DNA of 64,000 nucleotides. Origin: Haliscomenobacter sp041740695. Its GTDB lineage: Bacteria; Bacteroidota; Bacteroidia; Chitinophagales; Saprospiraceae. The notes beneath the pieces were generated by a model. It did not search any database and was not told where the DNA came from. It saw only the letters and a list, made by a program, of their open reading frames with translations. Numbering within the stretch: position 1 is the first letter of the stretch; every line of letters starts with the position of its first letter. This document shows, piece by piece, positions 33,865 to 42,054 of this stretch. The DNA lies in the NCBI RefSeq assembly GCF_041740695.1, contig NZ_JBGSLK010000070.1:1-64000 (forward strand). Reading direction: 5' to 3'. Both the position numbers and the translations under genes were made by a program.

Positions 33865-36800
33865 ATGAAAAAACACTTACTAGCACTTGTGCTGGTATTT
33901 GCTGCTATTGTTACTTCAATAGCCCAGCGAACCATCACAGGTAAAGTAACCGACACAAAAGGCGAAGCGCTCATCGGAGCCAACATTTTTGTGTTGAAGA
34001 CGACCATCGGTACAGTGTCCGATGTAAACGGTAGCTTCTCATTAGCCCTACCCGCCGGAGCAGAAGTCATCTCCATCAGCTACACCGGCTTTACCAGCAA
34101 GGAAATTGAAGTGGGTAATCTTTCGACCATTGATGTACAATTGGAAGAAGGTTCGATCTTGAATGAAGTAGTCATCACGGCTCTGGGTATTTCAAAACAG
34201 CCTAAAGAGTTGGGTTATTCGGTTGCGCGCATTGCGGGTGACGACATTACCCAAGGTAAGGTGACTAACCTCCAAAATGGTTTGGTAGGTAAAGTATCCG
34301 GGCTTAATGTATCTACCGTCAACAACGGTGTGAATGCAGACACTCGGATTGTACTCCGGGGTATTCGCTCCTTGCTCGGTAACAACCAGGCCCTCTTGGT
34401 TGTGGATGGTACACCAGTAGCCCTGAGCTTCATCAACTCCATCAACCCCAATGACGTGCAGAGCGTCAACGTACTGAAAGGTGCCAACGCAGCAGCGCTG
34501 TACGGCCCAGAAGGGGTGAACGGGGTAATCGTGGTCAATACCAAAAAAGGAACTGTCGGTGGCAAACCACAGATCACGGTAGGCAACACGACCTTGTTTG
34601 AAGACATCTCTGTCTTCATGGACATGCAAACGCGCTTCGGTTCTGGTTCTTCATTCAACTCCTTCGGAGATGGGATTTATGATCCAATCGAAAACCAGTC
34701 TTGGGGCGATGCATTTGATGGATCCATCCGCAACGTAGGTCAAGAAACCGAAGACGGCCAAACACAAACTTTGCCTTATTCTTACCTGCCCGATGAAAAA
34801 AGGAATTTTTTCAACACCGGGGTGAACATCCAAAACGATGTTTCGGTAAGCAGTGGCGATGATAAGTCGAACTTCTTCTTGTCGGTACAAAATGTACAAA
34901 TCAAAGGCATCATGCCTAGTGATGTTGGCGACCGTACCACCGTGCGTTTGAATGCCGGGAAAACCCTGGGTATTTTCAACGCATCCATGAACTTTGGCTA
35001 CACGCAGAAGAATTCGAATTTGACACCACGTACGGGAACCATCTACGATCAGGTATTCCAGGCACCGGGACAAATTCCAATTACCCGCTACAAGGATTTC
35101 CAAAATGATTATTGGTCCAACCGCAATAATTATTACAACGACTACTTCTCGAACCCTTACGAAACCATCTACAACGACCGCGTGGATAGCAGATCAGATG
35201 AGTTCTTCGGCAACGTTGCCTTGACTTTGAAGCCAACCAAGTGGATGAGCATCACCAACCGGATGGGGTATACCCTCACTTCGGCAGTTAACCATGCCAT
35301 CAGCCGCAGGGTCAACTATACTGACTTTGCCATCAGCCACCGTTCTTTTGCTTCAGGTGGGGGGCGTACAGCCTCATTGTCGGATTTTAATGGTTTTGGG
35401 AACCGTTTGAACAACGAATTGATCCTGACCACCGACAACACTGTGGGTAAGCTGAACATCAAAGGTTTGTTGGGTAATTTGATCCGCCAAACTTCAGCCA
35501 AGAATACATCGGTATCCGGTGGTAACCTGGTCATTCCTACTTTGTTCAACGTGGCCAACCGTACGGGAGAACCAGGTGCTTCTTCTTCTTTCTCTGAAAG
35601 CAGATTGAATTCCGTATTCGGAAGTGTGGCTTTTGGCTACGACGATTGGGCGTTCATTGAATTCACAGGTCGCAACGACTGGGATAGCCGTTTGCCTGCC
35701 GAAAACCGCTCTTATTTTTATCCGGGGGTGAGTGCTTCGGTGATTTTGACGGACTTGTTTGAAGGCTTGGGCGATGGTCCAGTCATCAACTCCATCAAAT
35801 TGAAAGGGGCGTACGCCAGAACAGGAAACGTAAACCTAGACGTTTATTCACTGGAGTCGATTTTTTCCCAAGCTGGTGGTTTCCCATTTGGTACCCTGGC
35901 TGGATTTTCGGCTGAGGATAGAATCAACAACCCCAACATTCGCCCTGAGGTAGTAAAATCTACTGAGGTTGGTGCTGAATTTGGTTTGTTCAAAAACAAG
36001 GTACTGTTCGACATCGCTTACTACTTTCAAAACAACAACGACCAGGTTGTTCCAATCCAAATTTCTTCTTCAACGGGCTACACTTCTGCTTTGTTGAACG
36101 CGGCTGAATTCAACAACCGTGGTTTGGAAATTGACCTGAAATTGTTGCCTTTGATCGAAGCAGGTGGTTTCCGTTGGGAAATGTCGGCCAACTATACCTA
36201 CAATACTTCAGAAGTCATCTCTATTTATGAGGGTTTGAACGAATTGTTGGTGGGCAACACTTCTTATGTCATCAAAGGATACCCAGCCTATACCCACAAA
36301 TTGGTGGATTGGGAGCGTACTCCTGATGGCAAAGTTATTGTCGATCCAGTCAGTGGATATCCTAAGCAGGCTACTACTAGTAAAATTTTTGGCAACACCA
36401 ACCCGAATCACATCTTTGGGCTCAATACGGATTTGACCTTTAAAGACTTCAACCTGCGGGTGGTAGCAGAATACCGTGGTGGCAACTACATCTTCAATGA
36501 CATTGGCCGTAGTACCGACTTTACAGGTATCACCGCACTGAGTGGAACCAATGGTCGTCAACGGTTTGTATTCCCCAACTCGGTTTACTCTACCGATGGT
36601 GGTACCACTTATGTAGAAAACACGGACATCGCGGTGAACAATGCACACTATGCATTCCTTCAGGATGGTCGTTTCCGCAATACCCAAACGAACTACTACA
36701 GCTCGGCTGCATTCTGGAAGTTGCGTGAAGTAGCTTTGACTTATTCCGTGCCAAAGAAATTGTTGGGTGGTGGCAAATTCATCTCAAGAGCAACCGTTTC

Positions 36801-36957
36801 ATTGGTAGGTAGAAACTTGCTGATGCTGCGTCCAAAAACCAACCAGTGGACGGATCCTGAATTCGCCAATACTACTGGAAACGCTATTGGTTTCACCAGT
36901 GTTGGTCAGACGCCTCCAACCAGAATCATGGGATTCAATGTAAACCTGACTTTCTAA
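33865..36957 (+). CDS. SusC/RagA family TonB-dependent transporter, second pair
   Basis: The 1030-residue product has a signal peptide (MKKHLLALVLVFAAIVTSIAQ), the carboxypeptidase-D-like domain (ITGKVTDTKGEALIGANIFV), a plug domain (GDDITQGKVTNLQNGLVGKV, VLRGIRSLLGNNQALLVVDG) and a beta barrel ending in RIMGFNVNLTF. It is a full-length SusC. It is followed 6 bases later by its susD. Like the others it lacks an STN domain. The first 32 nucleotides are identical to those of the first susC, although the proteins diverge soon after, which is unexpected for paralogues of this divergence. Confidence 0.96.
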   Translation: MKKHLLALVLVFAAIVTSIAQRTITGKVTDTKGEALIGANIFVLKTTIGTVSDVNGSFSLALPAGAEVISISYTGFTSKEIEVGNLSTIDVQLEEGSILNEVVITALGISKQPKELGYSVARIAGDDITQGKVTNLQNGLVGKVSGLNVSTVNNGVNADTRIVLRGIRSLLGNNQALLVVDGTPVALSFINSINPNDVQSVNVLKGANAAALYGPEGVNGVIVVNTKKGTVGGKPQITVGNTTLFEDISVFMDMQTRFGSGSSFNSFGDGIYDPIENQSWGDAFDGSIRNVGQETEDGQTQTLPYSYLPDEKRNFFNTGVNIQNDVSVSSGDDKSNFFLSVQNVQIKGIMPSDVGDRTTVRLNAGKTLGIFNASMNFGYTQKNSNLTPRTGTIYDQVFQAPGQIPITRYKDFQNDYWSNRNNYYNDYFSNPYETIYNDRVDSRSDEFFGNVALTLKPTKWMSITNRMGYTLTSAVNHAISRRVNYTDFAISHRSFASGGGRTASLSDFNGFGNRLNNELILTTDNTVGKLNIKGLLGNLIRQTSAKNTSVSGGNLVIPTLFNVANRTGEPGASSSFSESRLNSVFGSVAFGYDDWAFIEFTGRNDWDSRLPAENRSYFYPGVSASVILTDLFEGLGDGPVINSIKLKGAYARTGNVNLDVYSLESIFSQAGGFPFGTLAGFSAEDRINNPNIRPEVVKSTEVGAEFGLFKNKVLFDIAYYFQNNNDQVVPIQISSSTGYTSALLNAAEFNNRGLEIDLKLLPLIEAGGFRWEMSANYTYNTSEVISIYEGLNELLVGNTSYVIKGYPAYTHKLVDWERTPDGKVIVDPVSGYPKQATTSKIFGNTNPNHIFGLNTDLTFKDFNLRVVAEYRGGNYIFNDIGRSTDFTGITALSGTNGRQRFVFPNSVYSTDGGTTYVENTDIAVNNAHYAFLQDGRFRNTQTNYYSSAAFWKLREVALTYSVPKKLLGGGKFISRATVSLVGRNLLMLRPKTNQWTDPEFANTTGNAIGFTSVGQTPPTRIMGFNVNLTF
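33882..33893 (+). promoter_or_regulatory. Conserved hairpin in the signal-peptide codons of the second susC
   Basis: AGCAC-TT-GTGCT, identical to the element at 27925-27936 and at the same distance from the ATG. Confidence 0.4.
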
Positions 36958-36963
36958 TCACTA

Positions 36964-38583
36964 ATGTCGAAACTTATGCAACATTATATCAAAATTTTCA
37001 TCTTAACATTTTTTGTCACCGTTCTAGCCAGTTGCTCGGAAGACTACCTGGATGTGAACAGTGACCCCAACCGCGCTGTGGAGAGCAACATGACTGCGGC
37101 GGTGATTCTTCCACAAGCTATGCTCAATACCGCCAACCGGGTAGGTACTGGTTTTGGCTTTTTGAACAACTGGTTGGGTTACTGGGCACCTGGTGCCAAC
37201 TACTCACCTAACGGGGAAGAACAATCTTACAACATCACCACCAACTTTGGAGCAGGCCTTTTCGGCGGTATCAATGACAATACCTACGATTACGAATTCG
37301 CTGAATTGAGAGCGCGTGTTGCGGGTGAAAACTTTTACGTAGCCATTGCCAAGACCATGAAGGCGCATAACTTTGTTCAGTTGGTAGACCTCTATGACAA
37401 AGTGCCTTACACCGAAGCAATGAAGGGGCTGGAATTCATCCGCCCAAAATACGACGATGGAAAGTTGATTTATGAAGAATCAGCGAAACAGTTGGATAGT
37501 GCGGTTATTCTGTTTAAAGCTGCGGTTGCAAACAATACAATCAATGCCGATGCTCGTTTCCGGGACATCATCTTTAAAGGGGATGGGGCCAAATGGATTA
37601 AATTTGCCAATACTCTGAAATTGCGACACCTGATGCACCAATCAGCCAGAGCGGACCGCGCAGCTTACATCACTGCCGAAATTGCCAAAATTGTAGCCAA
37701 TGGTGGTGGCTTTTTGGGAACTGGAGAAGACGCTGCTGCAAAACCAGCGTATACTCAGGACAAAGCCAACGCTTATTACGCTTCCTACGGCTTCAACACT
37801 GCAGGCAACCAGGCTACTGACTTCTGGAGAGGCAACAAAACGGCTATTGGATTCCTGAAAGCAGATGGTGACCCGCGGATTGGTTATTTCTACAAGCCAA
37901 CCGTCAATGCTTTTCCTGCCAACGGTGCTGAGCCTTTCAGAACTGAAGCGCCAGCACAATACCGGGGCAATGAATACGGCCGTCCGATCGACAACTCAAC
38001 TTATCCTTATCAGATTGCCAACTTTGTATCTCAGGTAGGAGGTATTGCTGCTGCAGGACCCGTTACAGCCGGCTCTTTTGGTTTGGTGAAAGGTTTTGAC
38101 CAAGCTGCTTGGATCCTTACTTCGGTGGAATCCATGTTCCTACAAGCTGAAGCCATAGAGAGAGGCTGGTTGCCTGGCGACAAAGAAGCAGCCTACAAAG
38201 CAGCCGTACAAGAATCTTTCCGCTGGTTGAATGTAGACAAGAGTAAAGCTGCTGCTGATGCAAGTTTCACTGCATGGTATACTGCTCAAGACGACAACGG
38301 AAACGGTAATGTCAGCTACGCAAAAGCTGCCGACAAACTTAAGGTTGTGTTGTACCAAAAATACCTGGCCATGAATGGCAGTAACCCATTGGAGTCCTGG
38401 ACAGACTACCGCCGCAACGGTGCTTTGCCAACCATTCCACTTTCGATCAACCCAGGACGGACCAGCCCTATTTTGCCTGTTCGTTTGTTGTACCCACAAG
38501 TAGAGTACAACCTGAACACGGCTAGTGTAACCGCAGTGGGAACGATCAGTCAGTTCAACTCCAAAGTTTGGTGGATGAATTGA
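36964..38583 (+). CDS. SusD/RagB family lipoprotein, second pair
   Basis: The 539-residue product has a lipoprotein signal with lipobox VLASC and the SusD-like_2 layout (AKTMKAHNFVQLVDLYDKVP, GDGAKWIKFANTLKLRHLMH, LESWTDYRRNGALPTIPL, and C-terminal SKVWWMN). It is the nutrient-binding lid of the preceding SusC, 6 bases downstream. A Met four codons in (36976) is an alternative start. Ligand unknown. Confidence 0.95.
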   Translation: MSKLMQHYIKIFILTFFVTVLASCSEDYLDVNSDPNRAVESNMTAAVILPQAMLNTANRVGTGFGFLNNWLGYWAPGANYSPNGEEQSYNITTNFGAGLFGGINDNTYDYEFAELRARVAGENFYVAIAKTMKAHNFVQLVDLYDKVPYTEAMKGLEFIRPKYDDGKLIYEESAKQLDSAVILFKAAVANNTINADARFRDIIFKGDGAKWIKFANTLKLRHLMHQSARADRAAYITAEIAKIVANGGGFLGTGEDAAAKPAYTQDKANAYYASYGFNTAGNQATDFWRGNKTAIGFLKADGDPRIGYFYKPTVNAFPANGAEPFRTEAPAQYRGNEYGRPIDNSTYPYQIANFVSQVGGIAAAGPVTAGSFGLVKGFDQAAWILTSVESMFLQAEAIERGWLPGDKEAAYKAAVQESFRWLNVDKSKAAADASFTAWYTAQDDNGNGNVSYAKAADKLKVVLYQKYLAMNGSNPLESWTDYRRNGALPTIPLSINPGRTSPILPVRLLYPQVEYNLNTASVTAVGTISQFNSKVWWMN

Positions 38584-38611
38584 TTTTGTTTAATTTTCAA
38601 ATACAACACGA

Positions 38612-39532
38612 ATGAAAACTATTTTTAAAATAGCTTTAATAGCCTTAGTTGGATTCAGTTTTAGCGGATGCTTGAAGGATGAACCAATTACCGATTATAC
38701 GGACACGTCCATCAAGCCGGTTGTGCTGATTCCCAATGGCAACTTCCCTGCGGTACAATCCGTCAACCCAATTGCGCTGGATTTCAAATCTACCGCACAA
38801 ACGGTTGACTTGTATGCTCGGGTGTCTTGGAGCAAGCCACTGGACAAGGATGTAACGGTGACTTTTGTCAAAGATCCTAGCATCATTGCGGCGTACAATA
38901 CCAAATTCGGTACCAAGTACGAGGAACTGCCAGCGGCAGCCTACAAACTGCCTGCCTTGTCCGTGGTTATTCCTGCCGGACAGCAAGAGGTTAAAGTGCC
39001 AATTGAATTGTTTGCTGATAAGATTGATCTGGCCAAAAGCAACATGATTGCTTTCCGCCTCACCGATGCATCAGGTCAAACTGTGGCTAGTAACTTCCGC
39101 CAGATTGTTTTCCCCGTATTGGTGAAAAACATCTACGAAGGCAACTACAATGTGACCGGATATTTCTATCACCCCAGTGCGCCACGGGGCATTAGTGCCA
39201 CCAAGTACCTGTCTACCGTATCGGGTACCCGCAGCGAAGGTCAGGTTGGTGACCTAGGTGGCTGGGGCTTCCGCTTTGACATAGCAGCTAGTGTTACTGG
39301 CTGGGAAAGTGCGGGTTCAACCCCTGCTTCCCCTTCCGCGGGGTTCATGACCTTGGATAACCCATTTGGCAATGGTACTTATCCAGGTCCTGGTGGATTT
39401 ACCAGTGCATTGTTTGCCAATACCTATGATGCTGCCACCAAAACCTTTAAGTTCCACTATGGTTATGCGGGTGGATCTTCGGGTCAGGCGGGGTATTCTC
39501 GCGAAATTTTTGAGACTTGGAAAAAACTTTAA
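38612..39532 (+). CDS. DUF1735-like surface lipoprotein, second operon
   Basis: The 306-residue product has a lipoprotein signal with lipobox FSFSGC and an N-terminal domain like that of the first-operon lipoprotein: FVKDPSIIAAYNTKFGTKYE, LPAAAYKLPALSVVIPAGQQ, then IAFRLTDASGQTV. The C-terminal half is Gly/Ser-rich and beta-like. It occupies the SusE position, 28 bases after susD, and is likely surface exposed with a ligand-binding role. The two DUF1735-like proteins are similar in layout but clearly diverged. Confidence 0.82.
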   Translation: MKTIFKIALIALVGFSFSGCLKDEPITDYTDTSIKPVVLIPNGNFPAVQSVNPIALDFKSTAQTVDLYARVSWSKPLDKDVTVTFVKDPSIIAAYNTKFGTKYEELPAAAYKLPALSVVIPAGQQEVKVPIELFADKIDLAKSNMIAFRLTDASGQTVASNFRQIVFPVLVKNIYEGNYNVTGYFYHPSAPRGISATKYLSTVSGTRSEGQVGDLGGWGFRFDIAASVTGWESAGSTPASPSAGFMTLDNPFGNGTYPGPGGFTSALFANTYDAATKTFKFHYGYAGGSSGQAGYSREIFETWKKL

Positions 39533-39550
39533 GTTAAAACTGAGTCATAA

Positions 39551-39600
39551 AAAAAGTCCATTTGAGCCTTAGTTGGTTCAAATGGGCTTTTTTTTTAAAA
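39551..39600 (+). terminator. Intrinsic terminator of the second susCD operon
   Basis: Arms GTCCATTTGAGCC (39556-39568) and GGTTCAAATGGGC (39575-39587) pair through 13 positions with wobbles, followed by nine T residues. It lies 19 bases after the lipoprotein stop and is the clearest intrinsic terminator in the window. Confidence 0.9.
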
Positions 39601-39651
39601 CTTGTATGGTTTATGTTATATTTATACGTTTAAATAAAAAAATCTTCCGAC

Positions 39652-40365
39652 ATGAAATTGACTCAACTCCTTGGCCTTGTGCTACTGTTATGGATACCCA
39701 ATTTGCTGCTCGGCCAGGCACGTTCCTTCCGCGACTTCATCATTGCCGCCAATTCCCCCACCAATCCCAAAGCCAGTGCAACCAACTTCAAAACTGCTGG
39801 TGGTAAAGACCGATTTTTGCTCGAAGAATGGGGCAAAGGTTGGGCGCTTTCCCGGGGCAGTGAAATGGTCAAAGATGGTTACGCCTTCAATTTTGACTTT
39901 GAAAGAAATGAACTCTACCTCCGTAAAGATGATGAAGATGTGATGATTGTAGCCGACAACAACAGTGTGCGTCGCTTTGTGATCGTCAATGGTCTGGACT
40001 CCATGCGTTTTGTCAAAAGCATCGCTGTTGACAAAACCAATAAAGTATTTTTTCAACTCATCGGCGGCAACACTTCCGGCAAGATTGCGCTCCTGAAATT
40101 GCGTACTTCGAAAGCTCTGCCTGTCAACAAGAATGACTACGCCCGCAATTTTAACGGGGATTACTCTACTCAATATCGCAATGATCATGCATACTATTTT
40201 GTGGATGCAGAAATAGGAGTGAAGGGTTTTGAAAAAATGACCCGCGATGAATTGCTCAAATTATTCCCCCAGCACCAGGCCCTCATCGTGAGATTGGTGA
40301 CCTCTAAGAAACCCATTGATGAAAAAACCTTGGTCGCTTTTACGAATGAGGTGAATGGATTGTGA
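39652..40365 (+). CDS. Secreted protein of unknown function
   Basis: The 237-residue product has a signal peptide (MKLTQLLGLVLLLWIPNLLLG) and a mixed alpha/beta body rich in charged residues (ELYLRKDDEDVMIVADNNSV, GFEKMTRDELLKLFPQHQAL). No domain is recognised. It lies alone between the second susCD operon's terminator and a TlpA-like gene, with a palindromic repeat in between. It may be an exported partner of the thioredoxin-like protein, but this is only positional. Confidence 0.7.
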   Translation: MKLTQLLGLVLLLWIPNLLLGQARSFRDFIIAANSPTNPKASATNFKTAGGKDRFLLEEWGKGWALSRGSEMVKDGYAFNFDFERNELYLRKDDEDVMIVADNNSVRRFVIVNGLDSMRFVKSIAVDKTNKVFFQLIGGNTSGKIALLKLRTSKALPVNKNDYARNFNGDYSTQYRNDHAYYFVDAEIGVKGFEKMTRDELLKLFPQHQALIVRLVTSKKPIDEKTLVAFTNEVNGL

Positions 40366-40419
40366 ACAATACAAGAGTATACATTCAGCACAAAACCATG
40401 CAAAAGTTGATCAACGGGA

Positions 40420-40593
40420 GCCCCGCTAGGGGCGCGATATGGGTAGAAAACAATGGCGCAGCTGTTTTCCCGAGTCCCGTAGGGACGCAATGTGGGTATC
40501 CAGAGCGGCATGATACCCACATCGCGTCCCTAAAGGGACTTTGGAAACTCCGAAAATCACCGTTGGCTACCCATATTTCGCCCCCAAGGGGGC
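40420..40593. repeat. Nested palindromic element at the 5' end of the TlpA-like gene
   Basis: Outer arms (GCCCCGCTAGGGGCGCGATA at about 40421 and a counterpart ending CCCCCAAGGGGG at 40593) share the words ATGGGTAG / CTACCCAT. Inner arms (GTCCCGTAGGGACGCAATGT at about 40474 and ATCGCGTCCCTAAAGGGAC) are reverse complements through GTGGGTATC / GATACCCAC. The small hairpins CCCGTAGGG and CCTAAAGG occur in it. The open reading frame of the next gene runs through it. Confidence 0.85.
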
Positions 40594-40616
40594 TTAAAAC
40601 CTTCTTTGGGTTTGCA

Positions 40617-41708
40617 TTGAGTTCTTTTTTCCTTCTCCTCCTCGTCTGTTCCTGCACACCCATACCTCAAAACTTCCAACTCCAGATTTCCCTGCGCAAT
40701 GCCCAGCCCGGCACCCTCTATTTGTACCGCCTTTCCGACAATCAAGCCCCCGCTTTGGTCGATTCTTTTCAAAATACCCAGCTTGATGCCCAATTTACCT
40801 TAACGGATCAGGTGCCATGGACTGAAACATTGTACCAACTTAGCATCCCCAATTTGCGCAGCACCTTGTATTTTATCGCCGATGTGGCGAGCATTCAAAC
40901 CAGCATTGATGGTGTCAACCCTCGGGCGTATACCACAACTGGTTCTAACGGCTCTTTGGCGCTGCAAAACCTACAACATGCCCAGAACCCACTTCAGGAT
41001 AGTTTGACCATCGTGAACAATAAAATCAACAATGAGATTGGCGATGAGTCCTCTTTACGGGCCTCCGCTGTAGCATTGAGGCAACAACTGATGAACAACT
41101 ATTTCCACTTTGCGGATACAACTACCAGCCCATTGGCTGCATTGTTCATCACCCAGCAACTGGATTTTGGCAATGATCGAGCTGAGCACAAAGCATTCAT
41201 CACGCGCCTGGAAAAACGTTTCAAGCAGCACCCGCAATTGGGAAGCTTTACCCAAAAGACCAAAGACTATTTAGCCCTTTTTGAGGTAGAATACGAAATC
41301 GGGGATAGCCTGCCCTCAGCCAGTTTTGTGGACCAAAAGGGTCAAGTTCACAGCCCTGCCCGATGGAAGGGGGGATACTATTTGCTTGAATTTTGGTCAA
41401 GTTATTGTCCCAGCTGCCTGCTTCAATTGGAGCAGAAGAAGGCGATATACCAAAAATACCATTCTACTGGCTTCAACATGTTGGCCTTTTCACTGGACGA
41501 AGACTCGGAGATGTTGAATGCCATCCTGCAAAACCAACAATATCCCTGGCCCGTGGTAGCTGATTTGAAGGGCTGGGCGAGCCAAGCGGTCAATGTCTAC
41601 AAAATCGACAGCATTCCCTTTAATATTTTGGTAGGCCCAAGTGGTAAGATTATAGGGAAGAACGCTGACGCAAAGACATTAGAGGGCTTCTTGAAGCGGG
41701 CAAAATAG
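40617..41708 (+). CDS. TlpA/ResA-like thioredoxin lipoprotein
   Basis: The frame runs from 40362 to 41708. The C-terminal domain is a TlpA-type thioredoxin fold with the redox motif CPSC (Cys264 and Cys267 counted from 40617) in EFWSSYCPSCLLQLEQKK and the cis-Pro region DSIPFNILVGPSGKI. The N-terminal 200 residues are a helical or beta domain typical of membrane-anchored TlpA family members (DUF4369-like: NAQPGTLYLYRL). A lipoprotein signal (FFLLLLVCSC) sits just after the palindromic element, and no ATG stands close to it. I therefore take TTG at 40617; ATG 40362 or 40398 would add a long N-terminus translated from the repeat. It is expected to act in periplasmic disulfide chemistry or thioredoxin-dependent reduction. 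Confidence 0.75.
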   Translation: MSSFFLLLLVCSCTPIPQNFQLQISLRNAQPGTLYLYRLSDNQAPALVDSFQNTQLDAQFTLTDQVPWTETLYQLSIPNLRSTLYFIADVASIQTSIDGVNPRAYTTTGSNGSLALQNLQHAQNPLQDSLTIVNNKINNEIGDESSLRASAVALRQQLMNNYFHFADTTTSPLAALFITQQLDFGNDRAEHKAFITRLEKRFKQHPQLGSFTQKTKDYLALFEVEYEIGDSLPSASFVDQKGQVHSPARWKGGYYLLEFWSSYCPSCLLQLEQKKAIYQKYHSTGFNMLAFSLDEDSEMLNAILQNQQYPWPVVADLKGWASQAVNVYKIDSIPFNILVGPSGKIIGKNADAKTLEGFLKRAK

Positions 41709-41980
41709 AACTCGAAATTTCAAACGCAAGACAGAATTTACAAAAAGGGGCTACGAAATGTCGGCTATTTGTCATTTAGTCAAACCACAACCAATTACTT
41801 TAAGCAGCGAATTTTCAGGTTGCTTCGTTTAATAAATGCAATAACATTCGGCATTATCTGAGTTTCCAAATTTCATTTAACCTTCACCTCGACATTCCCA
41901 AATAATAGTCTGGATTAAAACGCTGCACTTACAACACTGTTTTACTCATTTATTCTGCCATTGTTAAAAAATTTAGAAAA
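41709..41980. other. AT-rich intergenic stretch without recognisable feature
   Basis: This is the first part of the 346-base gap between the TlpA-like gene and the third susC. I find no gene, hairpin terminator or repeat in it; the rest of the gap, after 41980, is the susC promoter region. Confidence 0.5.
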
Positions 41981-41981
41981 T

Positions 41982-42014
41982 GTTATTGCTTTTTTAAACA
42001 TTCGCTTAATTTTG
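41982..42014 (+). promoter_or_regulatory. Promoter of the third susC operon
   Basis: The -7 box TAATTTTG is at 42007-42014, with the word GTTATTGC 25 bases upstream of the box. This is the same arrangement as before the second susC. The similarity continues through GGCTAAGGATT to the start codon, with AAAATCG and GTATGAAAAAAC. Confidence 0.65.
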
Positions 42015-42054
42015 GCTAAGGATTAGTTTCTAAAACAGATAAAATCGGATTAGT

